From an uncultured bacterium (GTDB lineage Bacteria > Dictyoglomota > Dictyoglomia > Dictyoglomales > Dictyoglomaceae): a stretch of DNA of 64,000 bases. A model generated the notes under the pieces. The model saw only the letters and a list, made by a program, of their open reading frames with translations, made no database searches and had not been told where the DNA came from. This document shows, piece by piece, positions 37,109 to 45,424 of the stretch (within the stretch, counting starts at the first letter, position 1; each line of letters begins with the position of its first letter). The translations under genes and the position numbers were made by a program. The stretch covers positions 1 through 64,000 of the forward strand of contig CALHLF010000018.1 of the NCBI GenBank assembly GCA_938034905.1. Direction: 5' to 3'.

Positions 37109-37867
37109 ATGATTTTATGGTGGACAAAAGAATTAGAATTAAGATTGAAAAGTAAAAGATATATTAAAATAGAAATAACCATAATTCTATTTTTGACATT
37201 ACTTCTTGTTCTTTTCTGGCCTGACTCCACATTAAACGTAAAAACTTTTAATATATCTAATCTTTCCCTTGTTAATTTTACTCTTCAGGCTTTAATTATT
37301 TTTTATCTTTCATCCCTTATAGCTTCTGGAAATTTACTGGCAGAAAAAGAATTTAAAATATTTGATTTAGTAAAATATGCTCCTGAAAAAATTTGGAATA
37401 TAGTTTTAGGTAAATTCCTTAGTGTATTTTCATATATTTTAATATTAGTAATTTTGCTTCTTCCAATAAATATTTTAGCAAATTATGCATCTTCTCCTTT
37501 TGAAATTAGAATCTATTATTTTACTTTCCTTGTTCTATTAGATTCTTTAATATTCATAAGTTTTGGAATTTTATGGTCCACTATATACAATCCAACTTTA
37601 AATTGGACTGCTCATTGGCTAAATTACTTGCTTTTTCTTTTTCTTCCCTTTTTGATTCCCATATTAAATCCCTATCTTCCCTTAAATAATATTCTCTGGG
37701 CAGGAATGGCTCAGCGCATTCTCTCCTTAGATGTGGTTTTTGAGTTCTCTCATTTTTTAACAGTATTCTTTAGCTATTTATCTCTTTCTTCTCTTTTACT
37801 CTTTATTTCCCAATTAAAGTTAAAATCATGGAGGAAAAACAATGAAAATTTTTCAAGAAATAAATGA
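37109..37867 (+). CDS. ABC-2-type permease-like membrane protein
   Basis: The 252-residue protein has about six membrane helices, with a short basic N-terminus (WWTKELELRLKSKRYIKIE) typical of ABC-2-type permeases. A lone hydrophilic segment LAEKEFKIFDLVKYAPEKIW after the second helix resembles the coupling region of such permeases. No ATP-binding partner is encoded in this operon. It could use an ATPase encoded elsewhere or have a different role. It starts five bases after the previous stop and overlaps the next gene by 26 bases. Assignment rests on topology and is modest. Confidence 0.6.
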   Translation: MILWWTKELELRLKSKRYIKIEITIILFLTLLLVLFWPDSTLNVKTFNISNLSLVNFTLQALIIFYLSSLIASGNLLAEKEFKIFDLVKYAPEKIWNIVLGKFLSVFSYILILVILLLPINILANYASSPFEIRIYYFTFLVLLDSLIFISFGILWSTIYNPTLNWTAHWLNYLLFLFLPFLIPILNPYLPLNNILWAGMAQRILSLDVVFEFSHFLTVFFSYLSLSSLLLFISQLKLKSWRKNNENFSRNK

Positions 37868-39089
37868 CTTGTGGAAAAAAGTGAATTTTTATTATTTATT
37901 CGAAAGAGTTTTAATATCAACAATTATCTCTGTTAATACCTTTTTGTTCTTAAAATACTTCTATCTTAGCAATATCTATATTCCAATTTTACTTCTTTTA
38001 ACTTCTTACCTTATGTATAAATATTTAAGAAAAAGACCTAATTTTGAAAAAGTCCTATTAAATGCAGATAAATTTTTTAATTTAGAAGAAAGTCTAATTA
38101 CATTATGGGAATATAAAGAATACAATGAGCCCTATGGAATAATGAAAAAATTGATCTATGAACTTGAGAATAAACTTTCTAATAAATCTTTAAAAACCTC
38201 TTATAGATGGAAACCCTCTAAACTTTTATCAATCCTTACTCTTATAATGATAGTATTAATAATTCTAAACATTTTAAATTCTTATTCTTCTATACAAAAA
38301 CACAAAACAATCCTCAAAGAGGAAAATATAGAACAGGAATCATCTTTAAAACTAAAAGAAAATCTATCTTCCAAAATCCAGATATCCAAAAATATACAGG
38401 GAGAGAAAATAACTGAAGAAAAGAGAGAAAAAGAAAAAACCTCAGTAGAAAAGGAAAAAGACAAAGTTTTAGAGAAACTGCTCTCAGAGTGGGATTTTGA
38501 GGAAGAAAAACTTATAGAAGAATTATTGCAAAAAAAGACTACTTCTTCTGATGAGAAAAATTCGCCCTCAAAAATTCAGGAAGAAAAAAATATTCAGCAG
38601 GAAGGATTTTCTCAAAATTATATGGATCAGAAAAATGCTTTTTTAAGAGAAAATCCTAATAAAGAATTCAAATCTGACAAAAACATATCTCAGGGAAATT
38701 TTGGTATGGAGAGTGGGGAGTTGGGGAAAGGAATAGAAAGAGACGAAACTATAAAAGATTTAAATATTGATTCATCATATAATAAATCTGAAAAGGATAA
38801 AGAAGCTAAAGGTTCCCTTCCAGGAATAGAGGAAAGGAAAGAAAAACTTGGTTCAAAACCTACTCCTCGATTAAATGTAGAAGCAGAAAAAGTATATGTT
38901 CCCTCTCAAGGAATAGATGAGTCAAAGAAGAAAGTTTATCTTTTTGAAGCTCCATCCATAAAAGAAGAAAAAGAAAAAGTAATTACTCCTATAAATTCTC
39001 CTGTTATAAGTAAAAGCGAGTCACCTACTTATCCAAGACTTATTCCTCAAGATTTACAGGAAATTATTAAATCTTATTTTTCAGAATGA
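37842..39089 (+). CDS. unrecognised membrane protein with long charged tail
   Basis: No family is recognised with confidence. The 415-residue protein has two membrane helices near residues 20-55 and a third near 132-152. Between them is a cytoplasmic-looking segment RPNFEKVLLNADKFFNLEES. The remaining 260 residues are low-complexity and rich in E, K and S, with coiled-coil and disordered character. The layout is like the DUF4175-type or similar proteins found next to MoxR/DUF58 genes. The ATG at 37842 has GGAGG seven bases upstream. The last bases overlap the start region of the MoxR gene. Confidence 0.65.
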   Translation: MKIFQEINDLWKKVNFYYLFERVLISTIISVNTFLFLKYFYLSNIYIPILLLLTSYLMYKYLRKRPNFEKVLLNADKFFNLEESLITLWEYKEYNEPYGIMKKLIYELENKLSNKSLKTSYRWKPSKLLSILTLIMIVLIILNILNSYSSIQKHKTILKEENIEQESSLKLKENLSSKIQISKNIQGEKITEEKREKEKTSVEKEKDKVLEKLLSEWDFEEEKLIEELLQKKTTSSDEKNSPSKIQEEKNIQQEGFSQNYMDQKNAFLRENPNKEFKSDKNISQGNFGMESGELGKGIERDETIKDLNIDSSYNKSEKDKEAKGSLPGIEERKEKLGSKPTPRLNVEAEKVYVPSQGIDESKKKVYLFEAPSIKEEKEKVITPINSPVISKSESPTYPRLIPQDLQEIIKSYFSE

Positions 39090-39103
39090 AGGAGGAGACT
39101 AAC

Positions 39104-40087
39104 TTGAAGTTAACATTAGAGGATTTCACAATTATAACCCACAATATTCAAGAAGAAATAAATAAAGTTATAGTCGGATATCAGGAAATAATTACCTATG
39201 TATTAATTGCCTTACTTTGTGGTGGACATGTTCTCTTAGAAGGAGTTCCAGGATTGGGAAAAACATTAATGGTGAAAACTTTAAGTGAAGTTTTAGATTT
39301 AAAATTCTCAAGAATACAATTCACTCCAGATCTTATGCCAGCGGATATAACAGGAACTAATATAATAATTACCGATGAAAAGGAACGTAAATTATTCAAA
39401 TTTCAAGAAGGTCCAATATTTACAAATATCTTATTAGCAGACGAAATAAACAGAGCAACTCCTAAAACTCAATCGGCATTATTAGAAGCTATGCAAGAGG
39501 GTAATGTAACAAGTAGTGGGAAAGTATACCCACTACCAAAACCCTTTTTTGTATTAGCAACCCAAAATCCTATTGAGATGGAAGGAACCTATCCTTTACC
39601 TGAAGCTCAAATGGATAGATTTTTCTTTAAGTTAGAACTTGATTATCCAAATAGAGATGAACTTTTAGAGATTATAGATAGAACAACAAATATTGAGATG
39701 CCAAAAGTGAAAAAGGTTACCAATGATGTCATAATTGAAGAGCTAAAAAAGATGGTTAGAATAGTTCCAATATCTCATGTAGTCAAAGATTATGCTATAA
39801 GGATTGTTTTGGCAACTCAACCAGAAAGTGAACTTGCCCCACAAATAGTTAAGAAGTATGTTAGGTATGGATCCAGTCCTCGAGGAGCTCAGGCAATTAT
39901 ATTAGGAGCAAAGGCATTAGCATTATGGGAAGGTAGAAGTAATGTAAGTTTTAAAGACATTAGAAAAGTTATAGTTCCTGCTTTAAGACATAGAATTATA
40001 TTAAGTTTTGAGGGTGAAGCAGAAGGAATAACTGTAGAAAAGATTTTGAAAGAAATTTTAGAGGAAATTCCTGAGATAGAAAGATGA
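39104..40087 (+). CDS. MoxR-family AAA+ ATPase
   Basis: MoxR proteins are hexameric AAA+ chaperones that help mature or assemble vWA-containing and envelope proteins. Visible are Walker A EGVPGLGKTLMVKTL (about residues 46-60), the MoxR-type DLMPADITGTNII, Walker B NILLADEINRATPKTQSALL, and sensor TQNPIEMEGTYPLPEAQMDR. The start is set at the TTG at 39104, with AAGGAGGAG eight bases upstream; an ATG at 39086 overlaps the previous stop as ATGA but precedes that ribosome binding site. The DUF58 and vWA genes follow with overlaps, the classical MoxR arrangement. Confidence 0.93.
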   Translation: MKLTLEDFTIITHNIQEEINKVIVGYQEIITYVLIALLCGGHVLLEGVPGLGKTLMVKTLSEVLDLKFSRIQFTPDLMPADITGTNIIITDEKERKLFKFQEGPIFTNILLADEINRATPKTQSALLEAMQEGNVTSSGKVYPLPKPFFVLATQNPIEMEGTYPLPEAQMDRFFFKLELDYPNRDELLEIIDRTTNIEMPKVKKVTNDVIIEELKKMVRIVPISHVVKDYAIRIVLATQPESELAPQIVKKYVRYGSSPRGAQAIILGAKALALWEGRSNVSFKDIRKVIVPALRHRIILSFEGEAEGITVEKILKEILEEIPEIER

Positions 40088-40962
40088 GAGAGGAATTGGA
40101 TTTATCTATAATAGAAAAATTAGAAAAACTAAAGTTTTTTGCAAAAAGAATTAAAATTGGAGGGACTACTGGTGAAAGGAAAAGTCCTAAGGTAGGAAGG
40201 GGAAGCGAGTTTGCTGATTATAGAAATTATCAGATAGGTGATGAATTAAGATACATAGACTGGAATATATATGCAAGATTAGAAAAATTTCTCATAAAAC
40301 TTTTTGAGGAAGAAGAAGATTTGGATATACATATTCTCTTAGATTCTTCTTCTTCAATGAGATTTGGAAGTCCATCAAAATTATTTTATGGGAAAAAACT
40401 TTCCTTAGCCTTTGCATATTTGGGACTTTCCTCCTGGGAAAAAGTTAGGTTTGCTTCTTTTCAAGAAAGTATAAATAATCTTATATCCTTAGAGAGAAAA
40501 AGAGAGCATATATTTAATTTATTTAATTTATTGAAGACTATAAAACCCAGTGGAATTACTGATTTAAATAATGTTTTAAAGCAGTATATAAGTTGGCAAA
40601 AAAGAAGAGGAGTATTAATAATTATTTCTGATTTCTTTTCTCCCTCAGGATATAAAGAAGGTCTTTCCTTGGGAAGGTATAAGAAATTTTCCATATATGC
40701 TATTCAAATTTTAGGAGAAGAAGAAATAAATCCTCCTTTTAAAGGAGATATATGGTTGGTAGATAGTGAAACCAATGAAAGAAAAGAGATCTTTATAGAT
40801 GAAAATCTTATAGAAATTTATAAAAAAGAGTTAGATAACTCTCTTAAGGAATTAGAAGAATTTACTTTAAAGTATGGAATTGAGTATTTAAGAACAGTAA
40901 CTTCTCTTCCTGTAGAGGAGCTTCTTCTAAAGTATTTAAGAGTCAGTGGGTGGATTACATGA
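40084..40962 (+). CDS. DUF58 domain protein (vWA-like)
   Basis: The 292-residue soluble protein has the DUF58 signature FADYRNYQIGDELRYIDWN (about residues 43-61). It also has a vWA-type metal site in HILLDSSSSMRFG near residue 88 (D-x-S-x-S). DUF58 proteins are regular partners of MoxR ATPases, probably as adaptors to membrane vWA proteins. The start overlaps the MoxR stop as ATGA, and the stop overlaps the next start. It has no membrane segment, so it likely acts in the cytoplasm. Confidence 0.92.
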   Translation: MREELDLSIIEKLEKLKFFAKRIKIGGTTGERKSPKVGRGSEFADYRNYQIGDELRYIDWNIYARLEKFLIKLFEEEEDLDIHILLDSSSSMRFGSPSKLFYGKKLSLAFAYLGLSSWEKVRFASFQESINNLISLERKREHIFNLFNLLKTIKPSGITDLNNVLKQYISWQKRRGVLIIISDFFSPSGYKEGLSLGRYKKFSIYAIQILGEEEINPPFKGDIWLVDSETNERKEIFIDENLIEIYKKELDNSLKELEEFTLKYGIEYLRTVTSLPVEELLLKYLRVSGWIT

Positions 40963-42752
40963 ATATTAAATTTATAAATCCTCAATTCTTATGGCTTTTA
41001 TCATTAATTTCTATAATCATTATCCTTCATCTTATAAGACCAAAAAGAATTTTAGTTTATATTTCAACCCTTTTACTTTGGGAAAAAATTATTAAAGAAA
41101 ACCCTTCGGGAAAGTGGTTTAAAAAACTTCCTAAAAATATTCTCCTTTACCTTCAGATATTAACCTTAATTCTTTTAGTTCTTTCTTTGGCTCAACCTCA
41201 AATAATATTTAAAGGAAATATAAACCTACCTTTAGTCTTAATAATTGATTGCTCCGCAAGTTTAGCCGCAAGGGATATCTTACCCTCTCGTTTTGAGAAT
41301 ATAAAAACAGAGGCATTAAAGGTTCTTCATAAGATCCCCTTTTGGAGACCCGTGGCACTAATAACTGCAGGGAAAAAAATAGAAATTATTTCTTCTTTCA
41401 CTTCAAGACATAATCTAATTGAAAAAAATATAAAAGAATTGAGGGTATTGTATACAAAAAATAATATTGAATCTGCAATTGAACTTGTCGAGTCTTTAAT
41501 TCCAAATACGCCTAAAGAAATCCATATTTTCTCTGATGGAAATGCTAAGTTTTCTTATCCTCCTAATTCAATCAATAATTACTATATCCACATCATAGGA
41601 AAAGGAGGAGATAATATAGGTATAACAAGAGCAGAGATTATTCCTAAAAACAATAAAATTGCAGAACTTTTTATTGAAATATCAAATTTCTCTGATGATC
41701 TAAAGAAATTTCCTTTAGAAATATGGGGAAATGATAAACTCTGGAGTAAAGTAGAGGTAGGTATAAAACCTCAAGAAGTTAAAAAACTAGTTTTTGAAGT
41801 TCCATATATTGCTTATAAATTAGTAATAAAATTAAGAATAAGAGATCAATTGGAAGAAGATAACACTGCTTATTTATTTCTACCCATATTAAAACCAAGG
41901 ATTTTATTAGTATCTCCAGGAAATCCCTTTTTAGAGAAGGCTCTGAAAGCAATTCCTAATTCCCATATAGATGTAAAAAGTTACATTATTCAAGAGGACT
42001 TTTTAAATTATGATTTTATAGTATTTGATAGATTAATTCCCGAATATGTCTTTCCTGGAAATTATCTTTTTATTGGATCAGCTCCTAAAAGTTTTGATTT
42101 TGAAGTTATTGGAAAAATAACAAAAACAAAGATTGTAAGTTGGGAAGAAAATTCCATAATGAGCCTTGTTTACCCCTTAAATATCAATATCAATTCCTCA
42201 TTAATCTTAAGGTCCTCAGATTTTAAACCTTTTTTGTATTGTGAGAAAGGGCCAATTGGTTTTATATATGAAAAAAAAGATATTTTTGCTCTAATACTCT
42301 CCTTTTCAATCTTAGATACCGACTGGTATTTCTATGATTCTTTCCCTATTTTTATCTATAACACTATAAAATATGCTCTATCCTATAATTCCCAAATTTC
42401 TCCAGGAGAGAGTATTATAATAAGAGATGGGAATCCTATATATACCATCGAAACACCAAAGGGTAAGAAGGAATATGAAAATATAGGAGGAGTAATTGAA
42501 TTTAAAGATACCTTTGATTTAGGATTTTATATAATTAAAAGTAGAGAAAAAGAAAAAATATTTGCTGTAAACATATTTTCTAAGGAGGAGTCTAATATAA
42601 AACCAAGATTTATATTAAAAGATAAAACAAAGGATAGCATAAATGAGGCTGGCTTTATAAATTTAGACTTATCTCCATATCTTTTATTTTTAGCTTTTAT
42701 TCTTTTTATTATTGAGATAATTATATTCTTAGGAGGATTAAAATTGAAGTGA
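40959..42752 (+). CDS. BatA-like membrane protein with vWA domain
   Basis: The protein of about 597 residues begins NIKFINPQFLWLLSLIS, the BatA/aerotolerance N-terminal helix motif. A second helix follows (about 58-80), then a vWA domain with VLIIDCSASLAARD near residue 92 giving D-x-S-x-S. After a long beta-rich region a final helix lies near the C-terminus (about 573-597). I chose the ATG at 40959, which overlaps the DUF58 stop as ATGA and has GGGTGG five bases upstream; a GTG at 40950 is the alternative. It is expected in the inner membrane with MoxR and DUF58 as partners. Confidence 0.85.
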   Translation: MNIKFINPQFLWLLSLISIIIILHLIRPKRILVYISTLLLWEKIIKENPSGKWFKKLPKNILLYLQILTLILLVLSLAQPQIIFKGNINLPLVLIIDCSASLAARDILPSRFENIKTEALKVLHKIPFWRPVALITAGKKIEIISSFTSRHNLIEKNIKELRVLYTKNNIESAIELVESLIPNTPKEIHIFSDGNAKFSYPPNSINNYYIHIIGKGGDNIGITRAEIIPKNNKIAELFIEISNFSDDLKKFPLEIWGNDKLWSKVEVGIKPQEVKKLVFEVPYIAYKLVIKLRIRDQLEEDNTAYLFLPILKPRILLVSPGNPFLEKALKAIPNSHIDVKSYIIQEDFLNYDFIVFDRLIPEYVFPGNYLFIGSAPKSFDFEVIGKITKTKIVSWEENSIMSLVYPLNININSSLILRSSDFKPFLYCEKGPIGFIYEKKDIFALILSFSILDTDWYFYDSFPIFIYNTIKYALSYNSQISPGESIIIRDGNPIYTIETPKGKKEYENIGGVIEFKDTFDLGFYIIKSREKEKIFAVNIFSKEESNIKPRFILKDKTKDSINEAGFINLDLSPYLLFLAFILFIIEIIIFLGGLKLK

Positions 42753-45424
42753 TAGGATTTAGTAGGCCCTACTTTCTAATACTTTTCATATTTTTAATTT
42801 TTCTTATAAAAAGATTTCCTACTAAGAAGACCCTTTTAAGGAATATCCAATTATTATTGTTAATATTATCTCTTTCAGGTTTTCAATTTTTTACTCCATA
42901 TTCTCAAATAAATGTAATATTCTTATTAGATCACTCTTTAAGTATTTCCTCAAAAGAAAAGGAAGAAGCACTTCAATTTGTTAACTCCTCTTTAAAATTT
43001 AAAAAAACTCAAGATAGGGTAGGTATGATCTCATTTGCAGGGGATATAAATATTGAAGAAGACTTGAAAGAAAGAATTAATACTGAGAAGATCTCTGGAG
43101 TAGGATTGCCACATTTTACAAATATAGAATTTGCAATTTCTTCAGCCTTATCTCTGCGCGAGAGAAATGAACCTCTAAGAATTGTCTTAATAAGTGATCT
43201 TCAAGAGAACATTGGTAGTACTGAAAGAATATTAAATAGGTTAAAGGAAGAAAAAGTACAGATAGACATATATCCTCTTAAAGTAAAAGAATTCGATGAA
43301 ATTGCACTAATGAAAATACAAGTTCCTAATATTGTACATCAAGGACAATACTTCTCTCTAGAAGTCTACATAAAAAGTTATGGGATTAAAGAGGGGACCT
43401 TAGAGGTAACCTGGGAGGGAAAAACCTACAAGTATTCACTTGAAAACTTACAAGAAGATAATTTTTATTCCTTTAATTTAAAAGCAAATAACCCTGGTCT
43501 TAATAGTATAAGTGTTAAAATCTCTTCCCCCTTTGATACCTATCTTGAAAATAATAAAGGTACTAATTTTATATATGTACAAGGAAAACCTAAAATTCTT
43601 TATCTTATTGGAGAAGATTTTCAACCATTATTCGGTTCTTCTTTAGAAGCTCAAGGTTGGGAGATAGTTTATGAAAATTATCCTTATTCCTCTTTAAATA
43701 AAAAACTTTTAGAATATCAAGTTCTAATATTGGATAATGTACCTATAAAAAGCCTTTCTTGGTCTAAAATAAATTTTATCAAGGATTTTGTCTTAGAAAG
43801 GGGAGGAACTCTTCTAATTCTTGGTGGAGATAAAAGTCTTTCTGCTGGAGATTATCAACAAACCCCGCTTGAAGACATTCTACCTGTAACTTTAAGACCT
43901 GAACATCTTTTGAAAAGATCGAATGTTGCTTTAGTTTTAGTTATAGATGCTTCAGGAAGTATGGGAGCTTTAAGTGGTGGAGAGCCTAAAATAGAATTAG
44001 CAAAAGAATCTGCTCACTTAGTTGTAGATTTTTTAAATGAGGAAGATTATTTTGGACTTATTGCCTTTGATCATGCTTATCAATGGATAGTTCCTCTACA
44101 ACCTTTGAAGGATAAAGAAAAGGTATCAGAATTAATATCAAGAATTGAAGCTGGTGGAGGAACTTCTCTATATCCTCCACTAAAAGCAGCAGGTGAAGAA
44201 TTAGTAAAATTACCACATAAGAACAAGCATATTATTGCTATTACCGATGGACAGACCGAAGTGGGAGACTTTTATGGAATTACTAAATGGCTTTCCAAGA
44301 ATAAAATTACTATATCTACCATTGGAATAGGAGAAGATGCCAATTATTCCCTTTTAAGAGATATAGCTCAATGGGGAAATGGAAGATACTACCATACATG
44401 GGATTTAAGAACTCTACCCCAACTCCTTCTTTCTGAGACAAAAGCTCTACTACGTCCTAATATTATTGAGAGAAAATTTATACCAAAAGTGGAAAGAGAA
44501 GAATTCTTAGGGATAAAAGAATTTCCTCCTTTATTAGGATATGTCCTCACATCTACAAAATATCCTTATCCAGTTCTATTAAGTACTCCTATGGGAGACC
44601 CTATATTAGCTTTTGGACAATTTGGATTGGGACAAGTTTTTGTTTTCACATCTGCTTTAAAGTCATATTGGGGTGAAGATTGGTTAAGATGGAAAGATTT
44701 AGGAAAATTTTGGAGCGAGTTATTAAGAAAATCTATTCCTCATTTTATATCTAATATACAGGTAAATATCACTCAAGAAGAGGGAGAAGGAGTGATAAAT
44801 CTAAGATCTGCTGATTCTTATGGAAACTATCAAAACTTTTTAAATATAAAATATTTAATAACTGATCCTACAGGTGAAGAATATGAAGGAGAATTAACAC
44901 AAAAAGGCCCAGGATTCTATCAAGGTAGATTTTCTTTAAAAACCTTAGGAAAATATCAAATAAGCTTATGGGAAGGGGAAAAAAATATTGCTAAGCTTTC
45001 TTGGTTTTCTTTAAACACTCCTGAATTTCTTCCCCAAACCTTTAATGAAAAATTAGCATATCTTATAACTTCTTATTCCAATGGTAAAATCTTGAAAGAG
45101 CCTAATGAAGTATTTAGACCATGGGGATTTATTTCTACAAAACCAAAGGATTTTGATGCTATATTTTTGTTAATTGTAATAATATTATTCCTATGGGAAC
45201 TTATACTAAGAAGATGGAAGAATATTAGAGAATTACTAAGCAATTATCTATCGTTTTTAAGATCTTCAAGGGAAGCTCAAGATTGGTATGAAAGTATAGA
45301 AGAAAAAATAATAAATGAATGGAGGAGCAAACCATCCCCTTCCATGCTTGAAACTGCTTCTTTAGAGGTAAGAGCAAGATTATATATAGCCCATTTAAAA
45401 GCTCAGGAAAAAAAGAAAAAATGA
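42749..45424 (+). CDS. large membrane protein with two vWA domains and a glutamine-amidotransferase-like domain
   Basis: The 891-residue protein has two N-terminal helices, then a first vWA domain with FLLDHSLSISSKE near residue 61 (D-x-S-x-S). A domain resembling class I glutamine amidotransferases without a clear catalytic Cys follows (about 280-395; FVLERGGTLLILGG). A second, complete vWA domain starts LVLVIDASGSMGALSGG near residue 395 and includes GGGTSLYPPLK and IAITDGQTEVGDFYG. A C-terminal helix lies near 801-821. The start is GTG at 42749 with AGGAGG upstream, overlapping the previous stop as GTGA. Putative integrity-sensing or assembly role in the envelope. Confidence 0.85.
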   Translation: MIGFSRPYFLILFIFLIFLIKRFPTKKTLLRNIQLLLLILSLSGFQFFTPYSQINVIFLLDHSLSISSKEKEEALQFVNSSLKFKKTQDRVGMISFAGDINIEEDLKERINTEKISGVGLPHFTNIEFAISSALSLRERNEPLRIVLISDLQENIGSTERILNRLKEEKVQIDIYPLKVKEFDEIALMKIQVPNIVHQGQYFSLEVYIKSYGIKEGTLEVTWEGKTYKYSLENLQEDNFYSFNLKANNPGLNSISVKISSPFDTYLENNKGTNFIYVQGKPKILYLIGEDFQPLFGSSLEAQGWEIVYENYPYSSLNKKLLEYQVLILDNVPIKSLSWSKINFIKDFVLERGGTLLILGGDKSLSAGDYQQTPLEDILPVTLRPEHLLKRSNVALVLVIDASGSMGALSGGEPKIELAKESAHLVVDFLNEEDYFGLIAFDHAYQWIVPLQPLKDKEKVSELISRIEAGGGTSLYPPLKAAGEELVKLPHKNKHIIAITDGQTEVGDFYGITKWLSKNKITISTIGIGEDANYSLLRDIAQWGNGRYYHTWDLRTLPQLLLSETKALLRPNIIERKFIPKVEREEFLGIKEFPPLLGYVLTSTKYPYPVLLSTPMGDPILAFGQFGLGQVFVFTSALKSYWGEDWLRWKDLGKFWSELLRKSIPHFISNIQVNITQEEGEGVINLRSADSYGNYQNFLNIKYLITDPTGEEYEGELTQKGPGFYQGRFSLKTLGKYQISLWEGEKNIAKLSWFSLNTPEFLPQTFNEKLAYLITSYSNGKILKEPNEVFRPWGFISTKPKDFDAIFLLIVIILFLWELILRRWKNIRELLSNYLSFLRSSREAQDWYESIEEKIINEWRSKPSPSMLETASLEVRARLYIAHLKAQEKKKK

